A DNA stretch of 64,000 nt, from positions 82,070 to 146,069 of the forward strand of contig CANASP010000002.1 in NCBI GenBank assembly GCA_947364365.1. The letters run 5' to 3'. Within the stretch, counting starts at the first letter, position 1. The number at the start of each line of letters is the position of its first letter. A model generated the notes under the pieces. That model saw only the letters and a list, made by a program, of their open reading frames with translations. It was not told the DNA's origin and searched no databases. The translations under genes were made by a program, and so were the position numbers. This document shows, piece after piece, positions 1-8,924 of this stretch. The stretch is from an uncultured Alistipes sp. (lineage in GTDB: Bacteria; Bacteroidota; Bacteroidia; Bacteroidales; Rikenellaceae).

Positions 1-503
1 GCCCGGTCGATAAGACGCAGCGCTTTGCGGATCTTCTCCTCGGGAACACCCTCCACACCTTTCTCCAGCGCCAGCACGACGGCCGAGGCATAGGTCTGGT
101 CGACGCCCGGGTTGTCGGCGATCGCGTCGACGGCCTTTTCGGCACACTCGATCGAGGAGAGCAAATAATCCCAGTCCTCCGACGTGCGGTATTTATAGCG
201 GAAATAGAGCGCCCGGTTGACCTGCGTGAGGGGATAGGCCTCCCTGAACCGATCGTTGTAGCGTTCGGTCAAAAGGCAGAAATCGGTGACACGCTCGTGG
301 CGCCGGTAGAGAATCGACAGCGCATAATAGGCGTCGAAGCGGCGGCGCTCGTCGGCCGACGGATCGTCGAGAATCCGCTTCAGCACCGGCTCCGCCGCCT
401 TGTCGTCGTCGAGTACCAGGTCTCTCAACCGGACGACGTATTCGTAGGATCCGGCCGCGAGATCGGCGATCCTGCTCAGTTCATTCAACGCGGATTCGTT
501 CAT
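1..503 (-). CDS. Hypothetical protein, helical-repeat-like (3' end outside window)
   Basis: The reading frame is open from an ATG at 501-503 to the left edge of the window, giving the first 167 residues. It starts MNESALNELSRIADL. There is no signal peptide or membrane segment. The composition is charged and helix-rich, with spaced Tyr/Leu/Ala pairs (for example YYALSILYRRH and NRALYFRYKY) that look like TPR or similar alpha-helical repeats, but no motif is diagnostic. A consensus -7 box 23 bases upstream supports the start. The product is likely a cytosolic scaffold-type protein. The repeat reading is an inference from the hydrophobic pattern only, and I do not recognise the family. Confidence 0.7.
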   Translation of the reverse strand, partial: MNESALNELSRIADLAAGSYEYVVRLRDLVLDDDKAAEPVLKRILDDPSADERRRFDAYYALSILYRRHERVTDFCLLTERYNDRFREAYPLTQVNRALYFRYKYRTSEDWDYLLSSIECAEKAVDAIADNPGVDQTYASAVVLALEKGVEGVPEEKIRKALRLIDR

Positions 504-525
504 AGCTGCGGGGGTATAGTAGGGA

Positions 526-533
526 CAAATGTA
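526..533 (-). promoter_or_regulatory. -7 box TACATTTG for the hypothetical gene at 1-503
   Basis: On the minus strand the sequence reads TACATTTG, a perfect match to the Bacteroidota -7 consensus TAnnTTTG. It lies 23 bases before the ATG, so the leader would be about 15 nt. No clear TTTG is present at -33. Confidence 0.55.
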
Positions 534-618
534 ATGAAATCGACGGTGGGATCCTACGCCCGCAGCGGATTTTTTACCGATTCGGCTCCGGCGGGGCGCA
601 GACCGGAACGGCGGCTTT

Positions 619-653
619 GAATTTTTAATTCTTAATTTTTCATTTTTAATTAT
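619..653 (+). repeat. AT-rich spacer with TTTTTAATT motifs upstream of panC
   Basis: An almost pure A/T stretch lies between very GC-rich sequence and the panC promoter. It contains repeats of TTTTTAATT and CTTAATTTTT. A sequence of the same kind and orientation precedes kdsA (23346-23371, minus strand). It may be an UP-like element or a dispersed AT-rich element. Confidence 0.4.
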
Positions 654-659
654 CTTTTC

Positions 660-667
660 TACCTTTG
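660..667 (+). promoter_or_regulatory. -7 box TACCTTTG of panC
   Basis: This is a perfect TAnnTTTG box 26 bases before the panC ATG, directly after the AT-rich spacer. It implies a leader of about 20 nt and supports the ATG at 694 over the in-frame TTG at 679, which would lie almost at the transcription start. Confidence 0.7.
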
Positions 668-693
668 CGCCGCATTCGTTGCAAACAAAGGAG

Positions 694-1530
694 ATGAAAG
701 TATTTCACAGCGTCAAGGAGCTCCGCGCCGCACTGGACGGGCTGGAGCAGTCGGGGATCGGCTTCGTGCCGACGATGGGCGCCCTGCACGCCGGCCACCG
801 CTCGCTGGTCGAGCGAGCGCGCCGCGAGAACGCGACGGTCGTCGTCAGCGTCTTCGTCAACCCCACGCAGTTCAACGACAAGAACGACCTGAAGCACTAC
901 CCCCGCACCCCCGAGGCTGACGAGCGGCTGCTCGCCGAGGCCGGGGCCGACTACGTGCTCATGCCCTCGGTCGAGGAGATCTACCCCACGCCCGACGAGC
1001 GGCAGTTCGACTTCGGACAGGTCGACAAGGTGATGGAGGGCGCCACGCGCCCGGGCCACTTCAACGGCGTGGCGCAGGTCGTCAGCCGTCTGTTCGACAT
1101 CGTGCGCCCGGCACGCGCCTACTTCGGCGAGAAGGATTTCCAGCAGATCGCCGTCATCAAGGCCATGGTCGGGCAGCTTCGGCTTCCCGTCGAGATCGTC
1201 GAGTGCCCGATCGTCCGCGGCGACGACGGGCTGGCCCTCTCCTCGCGCAACCAGCTGCTCGACGCCGCCCACCGCGCCGCCGCACCCCATATCTACGCCA
1301 CGCTGCGCGCCGCCGTGGGTCAGTCGCACCTGCTCGCGCCCGCGGAGCTCAAGGCCTGGGTCAAGGCCGAGATCGAGCGCGAGGGGCTGCTCGAAGTGAT
1401 CTATTTCCAGGCCGTCGACGCGCTGACCATGCAGGAGGTCGCCGCGTGGAGCGACAGCGACCGCATCCAGGGCTGCATCGCCGTCCAGGCGGGCGACATC
1501 CGGTTAATCGACAACATCCGCATCCGATAA
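694..1530 (+). CDS. panC: Pantoate--beta-alanine ligase
   Basis: The product is a 278-residue pantothenate synthetase, which joins pantoate to beta-alanine with ATP in coenzyme A synthesis in the cytosol. The nucleotide-binding motif [10 protein letters not shown] lies at residues 26-35, with the family motifs VNPTQFN and GEKDFQQ further on. The length is normal for PanC. The chosen start is the ATG at 694. A TTG five codons upstream is in frame but sits too close to the predicted transcription start. The stop codon overlaps the start of panD by one base (TAATG), so the two are translationally linked. Confidence 0.95.
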   Translation: MKVFHSVKELRAALDGLEQSGIGFVPTMGALHAGHRSLVERARRENATVVVSVFVNPTQFNDKNDLKHYPRTPEADERLLAEAGADYVLMPSVEEIYPTPDERQFDFGQVDKVMEGATRPGHFNGVAQVVSRLFDIVRPARAYFGEKDFQQIAVIKAMVGQLRLPVEIVECPIVRGDDGLALSSRNQLLDAAHRAAAPHIYATLRAAVGQSHLLAPAELKAWVKAEIEREGLLEVIYFQAVDALTMQEVAAWSDSDRIQGCIAVQAGDIRLIDNIRIR

Positions 1531-1889
1531 TGAAATTCCAGATCGAAGTCATCAAATCGAAGATCCACCGCGTGACGGTCACCCAGGCCGATCTGAACTA
1601 CGTGGGGAGCATCACCATCGACGAGGCGCTCATGGAGGCCGCCAACATGATCGAGGGCGAGAAGGTCCAGATCCTGGACATCAACAACGGCGAACGGTTC
1701 GAAACCTACATCATCAAGGGGCCGCGCGAGAGCGGCTGCATCTGCCTCAACGGCGCCGCGGCACGCAAGGTCCAGGTGGGCGACGTGGTCATCATCGCCT
1801 CCTACGCCCTGATGGATTTCGACGAGGCGAAGCAGTTCCGCCCGTGGATCGTCTTCCCCGACACGGAGACCAACCGCCTCGTCGGGTAA
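1530..1889 (+). CDS. panD: Aspartate 1-decarboxylase (pyruvoyl enzyme)
   Basis: The 119-residue PanD makes beta-alanine from aspartate, supplying the other substrate of PanC. The self-cleavage site is visible as YVGSITID, with Gly26-Ser27; Ser27 would become the pyruvoyl group. The conserved NGER and NGAAAR segments are also present. It overlaps the panC stop by one base and is followed by a terminator, so panC-panD forms a compact two-gene operon for pantothenate precursors. Confidence 0.95.
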   Translation: MKFQIEVIKSKIHRVTVTQADLNYVGSITIDEALMEAANMIEGEKVQILDINNGERFETYIIKGPRESGCICLNGAAARKVQVGDVVIIASYALMDFDEAKQFRPWIVFPDTETNRLVG

Positions 1890-1924
1890 CGGACCGGAAA
1901 GACCATCATCGAATAATTTAGCAG

Positions 1925-1951
1925 AAAATCGCTCCTTTGGGGCGATTTTTT
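1925..1951 (+). terminator. Intrinsic terminator after panD
   Basis: AAAATCGCTCC and GGGGCGATTTT form an 11-base stem with one G-T pair around a TTT loop, running into a T-run. Confidence 0.8.
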
Positions 1952-1963
1952 GTTTGAAATGGC

Positions 1964-1971
1964 TATATTTG
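1964..1971 (+). promoter_or_regulatory. -7 box TATATTTG upstream of the membrane protein gene
   Basis: This perfect TAnnTTTG box lies 13 bases after the panD terminator and 22 bases before the ATG at 1994. It supports that start over the upstream TTG at 1985. Confidence 0.65.
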
Positions 1972-1993
1972 CCGGTGTAATCGGTTGACAGCA

Positions 1994-2485
1994 ATGGACA
2001 TTTTCCTCTCCATAGCGGCATGCGTGCTGGCACTGGCCGGTATCGCGGGCTGCATCGTCCCGGCCATCCCGGGCGTCGTGGTGAGCTATGCGGCGCTGCT
2101 GTGCGCCGCGCTGACCGACTACTCGACCCTCGGCGCGACGGAGCTTTGGCTGTGGCTCGCGGCCACCGCGGCCGTCACCGTGGCCGACCTCTACCTCCCG
2201 GCGTGGATGACGCGCCGCCTGGGCGGTTCGCGCGCGGGGGCCGTCGGCGCCACGGCGGGGGTCTTCGTCGGCTTCTTCCTCTTCCCGCCCGCGGGAATCC
2301 TCCTCGGGCCCTTCGTCGGGGCCGTGGCGGGCGAGCTGCTCAACGACCGGCGCGACGCAGCCCGCGCGCTGAAGGTGGGCCTCGGATCGTTCCTCGCCTT
2401 CGCGGTGGGCACGGGGCTCAAGATAGCGGTGGCAATGGCCATCACGGCCCGCATCGTCGCCGAGATATGGACCGCAACATGGTGA
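1994..2485 (+). CDS. Small multi-pass membrane protein (DUF456-like)
   Basis: The 163-residue protein is very hydrophobic, with four or five membrane segments. It has Gly/Pro-rich stretches IPGVVVSYAALL and GFFLFPPAGILLGPFVG, the pattern of the DUF456 family of bacterial inner-membrane proteins. Function is unknown. The start is the ATG at 1994 giving MDIFLSIAAC. It is followed 16 bases later by the M16 peptidase gene and probably shares its transcript. The family assignment is by recalled pattern and moderate in certainty. Confidence 0.75.
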   Translation: MDIFLSIAACVLALAGIAGCIVPAIPGVVVSYAALLCAALTDYSTLGATELWLWLAATAAVTVADLYLPAWMTRRLGGSRAGAVGATAGVFVGFFLFPPAGILLGPFVGAVAGELLNDRRDAARALKVGLGSFLAFAVGTGLKIAVAMAITARIVAEIWTATW

Positions 2486-2501
2486 AACCAATTCCATTCA
2501 T

Positions 2502-5402
2502 ATGAAAAAACTTCTGTTTCTGACGGTGATCGTCGCAGCGATGCTCACCGCGGCTTGTAGCAAGTACAAGTACGAGACGGTCAAGGGCGACCCGCTCCAG
2601 ACCCGCATCTACACCCTCCCGAACGGGTTGAAGGTCTACATGAGCGTCAACAAGGAGACGCCCCGCATCCAGACCTACATCGCCGTGAAGGTGGGCGGCA
2701 AGAACGACCCGGCCGAGACGACCGGTCTGGCCCACTACTTCGAGCACCTGATGTTCAAGGGCACCGAGCAGTTCGGCACGTCGGACTACGCGGCCGAGAA
2801 GCCCCTGCTCGACGAGATCGAGCAGCTCTTCGAAACCTACCGCAAGACCACGGACGAGGCCGAGCGCGCGGCGATCTACCACCGCATCGACTCGGTCAGC
2901 TACGAGGCCTCGAAGATCGCCATCCCCAACGAGTACGACAAGCTCATGTCGACCATCGGCGCCAACGGCACCAACGCCTACACGTCGCAGGACATGACCG
3001 TCTACGTCGAGGACATCCCCTCGAACCAGATCGACAACTGGGCCCGCATCGAGGCCGACCGCTTCCGCAACCCCGTGATCCGCGGCTTCCACACCGAGCT
3101 GGAGACCATCTACGAGGAGAAGAACATGTCGCTCACGCGCGACAGCCGCAAGGTGTGGGAGGCGATGGACGCCGCACTGTTCCCCCACCACCCCTACGGC
3201 ACGCAGACGGTGCTGGGCACGCAGGAGCACCTGAAGAACCCCTCGATCACCAACGTGAAGAACTACCACAAGACCTACTACGTCCCCAACAACATCGCCA
3301 TCTGCCTCTCGGGCGACTTCGACCCCGAGAAGATGATCGCCACGATCGACAAGTATTTCGGCGACATGCAGCCCAACGAGAACCTGCCGAAGCTGCAGTT
3401 CGAGCCCGAGCAGCCCATCGCGTCGCCCGTCGTGCGCGAGGTGTTCGGTCCCGAGGCCGAGAACGTCATGCTGGGCTGGCGCCTGCCCGCCGCCACGGAC
3501 GCGTCGTGGGACGTGGCCCAGATCGTCGGTTCGATCCTCTATAACGGTCAGGCCGGCCTGATCGACCTCGACCTCACGCAGCAGCAGAAGACGCTGCTGG
3601 CCTACGGCTACGCCTCGTCGCAGCCCGACTACGGCACCTTCCTCGTGGCCGGCCGCCCGAAGGCCGGACAGACGCTCGAGGAGGTGCGCGACCTGCTGCT
3701 CGGAGAGGTCGCCAAGCTGCGCTCGGGCGACTTCGACGAGAAGCTGATCCCGGCGACGATCAACAACCTCAAGAAGGAGATGATGCAGGCCTACGAGAAC
3801 AACAGCTCGCGCGCCGACATGTACGTGCAGTCGTTCATCAACGGCTCCGACTGGGCCGACGAGGTGAAGGCGATCGAGCGCATGGAGCGGGTGACCAAGG
3901 AGGATGTCGTGGCATGGGCCAACCGTTACCTCGGTCCGGAGAGCTATGCGATCATCTACAAGCGCGTGGGCAAGGATCCCAACGAGCAGAAGATCGCCGC
4001 CCCGAAGATCACCCCGATCGTCACCAACCGCGACCAGCAGAGCGCCTTCCTGACGGAGATCCAGCAGACGGAGGTCGAGCCCATCGAGCCGCAGTTCGTC
4101 GACTTCGCGAAGGAGATGTCGCAGTTCGACGTGCAGCCCGGCGTACACGCCCTCTACAAGAAGAACGAGACCAACGACATCTTCCGCCTGAGCTACGTCT
4201 TCGACACCGGCACGGAGCGCGATCCGGCCCTCAACCTCGCCTTCGACTACATCAGCTACCTGGGCACCGAAGCCCTGACGGCCGAGCAGATGGCCTCCGA
4301 GATGTACGACATCGCCTGCTGGTTCTCGATGAGCGCCGGCTCGACGCAGTCGACGATCACCATCTCGGGTCTGAGCGAGAACATGGGCAAGGCCATCGAT
4401 CTGGTCGAGCAGCTCCTCGCGGGCGCCCGTCCCGACGAGGCGATCCTCGCCAACATGAAGCAGGACCTGCTGAAGAGCCGCGTGGACTCGAAGCTCAACC
4501 AGCAGGCCAACTTCGGCGCCCTGCAACGCTACGTCTTCTACGGTCCCGAGTTCATCAAGCGCACGACGCTCGACAACGCCGCACTCGGAGCGCTGACCTC
4601 CGAGGAGCTGCTGGCCAAGGTCCGCGAACTGACGGGCAAGCAGCACGAGGTGCTCTACTACGGCCCGATGCCGGAGAAGGAGGTCGCCGCGACGCTCGCC
4701 GCGCACCACAAGACCGCCGGCGAACTCCAGCCGCTGGAGAAGGCGTACAGCACGACGCAGCCCACGGGCGACCCGAAGGTGATCCTCGCGCAGTACGACG
4801 CCAAGCAGCTCTACTACCTCCAGTACTCGAACCGCGGCGAGGAGTTCGACGTGACCAACGACCCCGAAATCCGCCTCTACAACGAGTACTTCAGCGGCGG
4901 CATGAACTCGATCTGCTTCCAGGAGATGCGCGAGGCGCGCGGCCTGGCCTACTCGGCCTCGGCCTTCCTGAGCATGCCGGGCAACCTGAAGGACCACTAC
5001 ATGTTCTACGCCTTCATCGCAACGCAGAACGACAAGATGCGCCAGGCGATCGAGGCGTTCGACCAGATCATCAACGACATGCCCGAGTCGGAGGCCGCCT
5101 TCGCCATCGCCAAGGAGTCGATGCTCTCGCGCATCCGCACGGCGCGCACCGTCAAGCAGGGCGTGCTGTGGTCGTACCTCTCGCTGCGCGAGCTGGGTCT
5201 GGAGGAGGACCGCTCGAAGCAGCTCTTCGAGAAGGTGCAGGCGATGACGCTCGACGACGTGAAGGCCGCCCAGCAGAAGTGGGTCAAGGACCGCAAGTAT
5301 ATCTACGGCATCCTGGGCGACATCAAGGATCTGGACATGAACTACCTGCGCACGCTGGGTCCCGTCCAGACCGTCTCGCAGGAGGAGATCTTCGGCTATT
5401 AG
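2502..5402 (+). CDS. M16-family zinc metallopeptidase, lipoprotein
   Basis: The 966-residue pitrilysin-type peptidase has a lipoprotein signal: MKKLLFLTVIV, lipobox LTAAC, Cys19. It is therefore periplasmic or outer-membrane anchored. The inverted zinc motif HYFEH is at residues 78-82, with a downstream acidic helix ELETIYEE that supplies the third ligand. The C-terminal half is a second M16 domain without a zinc motif but with the family RGLAYSASAFL segment, the usual two-half clamshell. The role is probably degradation of short unfolded peptides (family knowledge). It is in one transcription unit with the preceding membrane protein and ends at a strong terminator. Confidence 0.92.
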   Translation: MKKLLFLTVIVAAMLTAACSKYKYETVKGDPLQTRIYTLPNGLKVYMSVNKETPRIQTYIAVKVGGKNDPAETTGLAHYFEHLMFKGTEQFGTSDYAAEKPLLDEIEQLFETYRKTTDEAERAAIYHRIDSVSYEASKIAIPNEYDKLMSTIGANGTNAYTSQDMTVYVEDIPSNQIDNWARIEADRFRNPVIRGFHTELETIYEEKNMSLTRDSRKVWEAMDAALFPHHPYGTQTVLGTQEHLKNPSITNVKNYHKTYYVPNNIAICLSGDFDPEKMIATIDKYFGDMQPNENLPKLQFEPEQPIASPVVREVFGPEAENVMLGWRLPAATDASWDVAQIVGSILYNGQAGLIDLDLTQQQKTLLAYGYASSQPDYGTFLVAGRPKAGQTLEEVRDLLLGEVAKLRSGDFDEKLIPATINNLKKEMMQAYENNSSRADMYVQSFINGSDWADEVKAIERMERVTKEDVVAWANRYLGPESYAIIYKRVGKDPNEQKIAAPKITPIVTNRDQQSAFLTEIQQTEVEPIEPQFVDFAKEMSQFDVQPGVHALYKKNETNDIFRLSYVFDTGTERDPALNLAFDYISYLGTEALTAEQMASEMYDIACWFSMSAGSTQSTITISGLSENMGKAIDLVEQLLAGARPDEAILANMKQDLLKSRVDSKLNQQANFGALQRYVFYGPEFIKRTTLDNAALGALTSEELLAKVRELTGKQHEVLYYGPMPEKEVAATLAAHHKTAGELQPLEKAYSTTQPTGDPKVILAQYDAKQLYYLQYSNRGEEFDVTNDPEIRLYNEYFSGGMNSICFQEMREARGLAYSASAFLSMPGNLKDHYMFYAFIATQNDKMRQAIEAFDQIINDMPESEAAFAIAKESMLSRIRTARTVKQGVLWSYLSLRELGLEEDRSKQLFEKVQAMTLDDVKAAQQKWVKDRKYIYGILGDIKDLDMNYLRTLGPVQTVSQEEIFGY

Positions 5403-5441
5403 CCCGGTGCGGGGCGATGCGTCCCGCCCGCTTTTAACGAC

Positions 5442-5472
5442 AGCCCCGGCCATTTCTGGCCGGGGCTTTTTT
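5442..5472 (+). terminator. Intrinsic terminator after the M16 peptidase
   Basis: AGCCCCGGCCA and TGGCCGGGGCT form a perfect 11-bp stem around TTTC, followed by six T. Confidence 0.9.
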
Positions 5473-5514
5473 CGGCGTTCGACGGACGCATACGGCACGG
5501 GCGCTCCCGAAGGG

Positions 5515-5619
5515 TGGCGGTCCGCAGCCGGCGGAGCGGCGCGATGAAGGCGCAGCCGACAGCGCGGCCCCCGCCCGGGGAGGCTGCGGGCCGCCCCGCT
5601 TCGGATATCCGAAGCGGAC
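5515..5619 (-). repeat. Dispersed two-hairpin intergenic element, copy 1
   Basis: On the minus strand it reads hairpin I (5596-5617, a perfect 22-base palindrome around CCGCTTCGGAT), then GCGGCCCGCAGCC, a variable middle, and GGCTGCGGACCGC at the far end. The last two blocks pair with each other at 12 of 13 positions. Read on the plus strand, hairpin I is followed by ACTTTTTAT, so it could also stop plus-strand transcription. Confidence 0.7.
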
Positions 5620-5655
5620 TTTTTATAACAAGGTCTGCCGGCAACCTTCTTTTCG

Positions 5656-5760
5656 GCTCTTCGGTATCGCCGAAGAGCTGCGGGCCGCAGCCACCCGGCG
5701 CGAAGGCCCGCTCTTCTCGCTACCGCTCGAAAAGCCGCCTCCGCTGGCTGCGGACCGCCG
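5656..5760 (+). repeat. Dispersed two-hairpin intergenic element, copy 2
   Basis: Hairpin I is GCTCTTCGG-TATCG-CCGAAGAGC (5656-5678). Then come GCGGGCCGCAGCC, CCCGGCGCGAAGGCCCGC, a variable segment and CCTCCGCTGGCTGCGGACCG. It lies 36 bases from copy 1 in the opposite orientation. The arms of hairpin I differ from those of copy 1 but still pair completely. Confidence 0.7.
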
Positions 5761-5861
5761 CGGAAATCTCCCAAGCGGGCGATGCCGAATCGGAAGAAGC
5801 ACTTCGGAATCTGAAATATTTTCGATTTTAAGCGAGATCGTTTCGTGCTTCGTGAAGAACG

Positions 5862-5896
5862 GGGCGGATGGGTAGTACATGGGTACGTACGTCCCG
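5862..5896. repeat. Hairpin related to the ahcY terminator
   Basis: The sequence has GGGTAGTAC on one side and GTACGTCCC on the other, the same arms as the terminator hairpin at 5971-6009, but a different loop and no T-run. It may be a second, weaker stop or a decayed duplicate. Confidence 0.4.
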
Positions 5897-5963
5897 CAGA
5901 CCGCAGCCGGCGGACTGGGTTCGAGATGTTTTCGATCAGTGTGGTGCAGGTGTCGTGCATCGC

Positions 5964-6009
5964 GAAAAATCCCCGGACGGGTAGTACTTCAAGTACGTCC
6001 CGTTCGGGG
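5964..6009 (-). terminator. Long-stem terminator of the rsfS-ahcY operon
   Basis: On the minus strand, CCCCGAACGGGACGTACTT pairs with AAGTACTACCCGTCCGGGG through nearly its whole length and is followed by ATTTTT. It lies about 42 bases after the ahcY stop. Confidence 0.8.
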
Positions 6010-6050
6010 ATTCGAGCGATGTGCGGCAGATGCGCCGCAATCATCGAAAA

Positions 6051-7460
6051 CTAATAGCGGTAGTGGTCGGCCTTATAGGGTCCCTCGGGCTTTACGCCGA
6101 TGTAGTCGGCCTGCTTGGGCGTCAGCTGCGTGAGCTCGACGCCGAGGCTCGCCAGATGGAGCCGCGCGACCTCCTCGTCGAGGTGCTTGGGCAGGCGGTA
6201 GACCCCGACAGCCAGCTCCTTCTGCCACAGTTCGAGCTGGGCGAGGCACTGGTTGGTGAAGGAGTTGGACATGACGAACGAGGGGTGGCCCGTGGCGCAG
6301 CCGAGGTTGACCAGACGCCCCTCGGCCAGCACGAAGATCGAGTGGCCGTCGGCGAAGGTATACTTGTCGACCTGGGGCTTGATGGTGGTCTTCACGGCGC
6401 CCGACGCGTCGAGGCGTGCCATCTGGATCTCGTTGTCGAAGTGGCCGATGTTGCAGACGATGGCCTGGTCGCGCATGCGCTCCATGTGTTCGAGGGTGAT
6501 GATGTCGCAGTTGCCCGTGCAGGTGACGTAGATGTTGCCCTCGGCCAGCGCGCTCTCGACGCTCTTCACCTCGAAGCCCTCCATGGCGGCCTGCAAGGCG
6601 CAGATGGGGTCGATCTCGGTGACGATGACGCGGGCGCCGTAGGAGCGCATCGAGCGGGCGCACCCCTTGCCCACGTCGCCGTAGCCGCAGACGACGACCA
6701 CCTTGCCGGCGATCATCACGTCGGTGGCGCGCTTGATGCCGTCGGCCAGCGACTCGCGGCAGCCGTAGAGGTTGTCGAACTTCGACTTGGTGCACGAGTC
6801 GTTGACGTTGATGGCCGGGACGAGCAGCTCGCCCGCCTCCTGCATCTGGTAGAGGCGGTGTACGCCCGTGGTGGTCTCCTCGCTCACGCCCCGCCACTCG
6901 GCCACCGTGCGGTGCCACTTGCCGTGGTCCTCGGCGAGGATCCGCCGCAGCGTCGAGAGGATCACCTCCTCCTCGTAGGAGGAGGGGGCGTAGTCGAGCG
7001 TCGAGGCGTCGTTCTCGGCCTTGTATCCCTTGTGGATGAGGAGCGTGGCGTCGCCGCCGTCGTCGACGATCAGCTGCGGGCCCTTGCCGCCGGGGAACGA
7101 CATGGCCATGGCCGTGCACCACCAGTACTCGGGCAGCGTCTCGCCCTTCCAGGCGAAGACGGGCACGCCGCGCTCGGCGACGGCCGCGGCGGCATGGTCC
7201 TGCGTCGAGAAGATGTTGCACGAGCACCAGCGCACGTCGGCGCCCAGCTCGACGAGCGTCTCGATCAACACGGCGGTCTGGATGGTCATGTGAAGCGAGC
7301 CCATGATGCGCACGCCACGGAGCGGTTTTTCGGGGCCGTACTTGCGGCGCACGGCCATCAGACCGGGCATCTCGTGCTCCGAGACCTCGATCTCCTTGCG
7401 GCCCCACTCGGCCAGCGACATGTCGGCCACCTTGTAGGGAATCGTAGAATCCAAATACAT
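6051..7460 (-). CDS. ahcY: S-adenosylhomocysteine hydrolase
   Basis: The 469-residue cytosolic NAD-dependent enzyme splits S-adenosylhomocysteine into adenosine and homocysteine, removing the product that inhibits methyltransferases. Visible marks are [16 protein letters not shown] near the N terminus, the NAD-binding [13 protein letters not shown], the conserved [13 protein letters not shown] and the C-terminal KADHYRY that reaches the neighbouring subunit. The length matches the long bacterial/eukaryotic type. It is the last gene of the eight-gene minus-strand operon, 12 bases after the preceding gene and before a strong terminator. No SAH riboswitch is possible in that short gap. Confidence 0.97.
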   Translation of the reverse strand: MYLDSTIPYKVADMSLAEWGRKEIEVSEHEMPGLMAVRRKYGPEKPLRGVRIMGSLHMTIQTAVLIETLVELGADVRWCSCNIFSTQDHAAAAVAERGVPVFAWKGETLPEYWWCTAMAMSFPGGKGPQLIVDDGGDATLLIHKGYKAENDASTLDYAPSSYEEEVILSTLRRILAEDHGKWHRTVAEWRGVSEETTTGVHRLYQMQEAGELLVPAINVNDSCTKSKFDNLYGCRESLADGIKRATDVMIAGKVVVVCGYGDVGKGCARSMRSYGARVIVTEIDPICALQAAMEGFEVKSVESALAEGNIYVTCTGNCDIITLEHMERMRDQAIVCNIGHFDNEIQMARLDASGAVKTTIKPQVDKYTFADGHSIFVLAEGRLVNLGCATGHPSFVMSNSFTNQCLAQLELWQKELAVGVYRLPKHLDEEVARLHLASLGVELTQLTPKQADYIGVKPEGPYKADHYRY

Positions 7461-7472
7461 ATTCAGTTGGGT

Positions 7473-8912
7473 TTAGTCGTTATCGTCCAGATAGATTTTC
7501 CGGCCGGGATGCCGGGCGCCCCAGGCGCGGATATCGCTGCGCAGCTTCTCGCGCAGCGCCTTGTTTTCGAGCAGATGCCAGTAGTTGCACAGGAACGACT
7601 TCTCGACCTCGAACGTGTGGCGCGTGAGCCAGGGCAGGAGCCGCCGCGTGATGCGCGCCTCGAAGAAATGGTAGGCGATGCGCAGGCGCTGCCCCTCGGC
7701 GGCCCGGGTCTGCGGCGTGCAGAAGTAGACGCGGCGGTCGCTGTCGAACTTGTAGGTGCGGATCATCCGGCGGTACTCGTCCATGTATTCGCGCAGGAAG
7801 TCGTCGAGCGAGAGGTTCTTCATGTAGACGGCGTAGTAGAGGTGGGGCTTTCCGCCCTCGTAGACATTGCGGCCCACGCCCAGCAGGTAGATGTCCATCT
7901 CGTCGAGCGGCAACGGTTGCCTGCGGCCGGGCGTGCTCGTGCGCTTGTCGTAGATGCCCAGGCGGTCGATCAACCCCTGACGCACGGGCGCGACGAGCAG
8001 GTCGTAGGCCGAGAGCGGGCGTGCCGGCTCGTCGAGATCGATCTTCATGGCGATACTCGACGTGAGCATCCCCTTGGAGATCGTCGCCGTGCCGCTGCGC
8101 TGCTTGTAGAGCATCGTGCCGTCGCTCAGGTAGACGATGGCGTTGATGCCGATGTGGTTCGAGAGGTCGGACGTGCGGAGCGGCTTGAGCAGCGGGCCGT
8201 ACTCGAAAAGCGACCGCACCGACACCACGTCGTCGATCACGAAGTCCATGGCGCGGTTGGTCACCAGGTGGTTGAAATAGGTGCTGCGCATGGTCTCGAA
8301 CCGCAGCTCGGTCGCGCCGTCGCCGACCGGGCGGACGGCGAAGTCGGCCAGACGCAGCGTGGGATAGTTGCGCAGGAAGCACCCCCGGTGCGCCCGGAAG
8401 ATCTTCAGGAAGAGCGTCTCCAGCATGTTGTTCAGCCGGAACATCCGCTCGGGATGGTCGTCGAGCGCGATCCGCAGGCGGCCGTCGGCGCTGCCCACCT
8501 CCGGCTGTCCGTCGGGCGAGGCGGCATCGGGCGCGACGCAGCGCAGGGGCGAGACCGAGGTGTTGTGGAACAGCGGGTCGTAGAAGAAATCCGTCGAGGT
8601 ATCCCCGTAGAGCTCCAGGCGGCGGACATACGATGCGTCGTAGCACTCCGACAGGTCGTCGTGGTCCTCGTGGATCTTGCGTTTGTCCTCCCAGAACAGG
8701 AGCAGCAGGTCCCACAGGTTGGAGAGAATCCATGCGGCCAGCACACCGATGACCACCGAGACGATGATCTCCCACCGGCTCTCGGGGGCCAACAGGTAGA
8801 TGGACAGTCCCCCCGAAAAGAGGCAGAAGAAGACGATAAACGTCTTGCGCGCGCGGAGCGAGAAACTGTTCGGCCGGCCTATTCGGCGGAAAATGGTATG
8901 GCGGATCGACAT
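7473..8912 (-). CDS. Membrane-anchored protein of unknown function with a Nudix-like segment
   Basis: The 479-residue protein has two membrane segments near the N terminus (about 26-43 and 48-74, ending in LLLLFWEDKRK) and a large soluble part. Around residues 240-285 the sequence INAIVYLSDGTMLYKQRSG followed by KGMLTSSIAMKID resembles the start of a Nudix fold. The catalytic Nudix box GX5EX7REUXEEXGU is absent, so any enzyme activity is doubtful. It lies between the riboflavin-kinase fusion and ahcY with 12-base gaps on both sides, inside one operon. I do not recognise the family, and the Nudix resemblance is inference. Confidence 0.75.
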   Translation of the reverse strand: MSIRHTIFRRIGRPNSFSLRARKTFIVFFCLFSGGLSIYLLAPESRWEIIVSVVIGVLAAWILSNLWDLLLLFWEDKRKIHEDHDDLSECYDASYVRRLELYGDTSTDFFYDPLFHNTSVSPLRCVAPDAASPDGQPEVGSADGRLRIALDDHPERMFRLNNMLETLFLKIFRAHRGCFLRNYPTLRLADFAVRPVGDGATELRFETMRSTYFNHLVTNRAMDFVIDDVVSVRSLFEYGPLLKPLRTSDLSNHIGINAIVYLSDGTMLYKQRSGTATISKGMLTSSIAMKIDLDEPARPLSAYDLLVAPVRQGLIDRLGIYDKRTSTPGRRQPLPLDEMDIYLLGVGRNVYEGGKPHLYYAVYMKNLSLDDFLREYMDEYRRMIRTYKFDSDRRVYFCTPQTRAAEGQRLRIAYHFFEARITRRLLPWLTRHTFEVEKSFLCNYWHLLENKALREKLRSDIRAWGARHPGRKIYLDDND

Positions 8913-8924
8913 GGTGCGGAGGTT

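Larger units (their letters stand above)
5403..6050. other. 648-bp intergenic region with repeats and terminators
   Basis: There is no credible gene here. The region holds the M16 terminator, two inverted copies of the dispersed hairpin element (5515-5619 minus and 5656-5760 plus), a short element fragment near 5897-5915, a GGGTAGTAC-type hairpin at 5862-5896 and the related terminator of the ahcY operon at 5964-6009. Open frames through it are a by-product of high GC. Confidence 0.7.

Noticed and set aside
679-693. TTG start of panC five codons upstream
   Set aside because: It lies within a few bases of the transcription start predicted from the TACCTTTG box, and the family N terminus aligns with the ATG at 694.
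2442-6044. A 1200-codon open frame on the minus strand opposite the M16 peptidase gene, and similar long antisense frames opposite GH38, lon, valS, ileS and ftsH
   Set aside because: They follow from the strong G/C bias at third codon positions of the real genes. Their proteins are Arg/Leu/Val/His-rich, without domains, and the opposite strand carries well-recognised enzymes.
7461-7472. SAH riboswitch before ahcY
   Set aside because: The gap to the preceding gene is only 12 bases and nothing in the preceding coding end resembles the known SAH aptamer.
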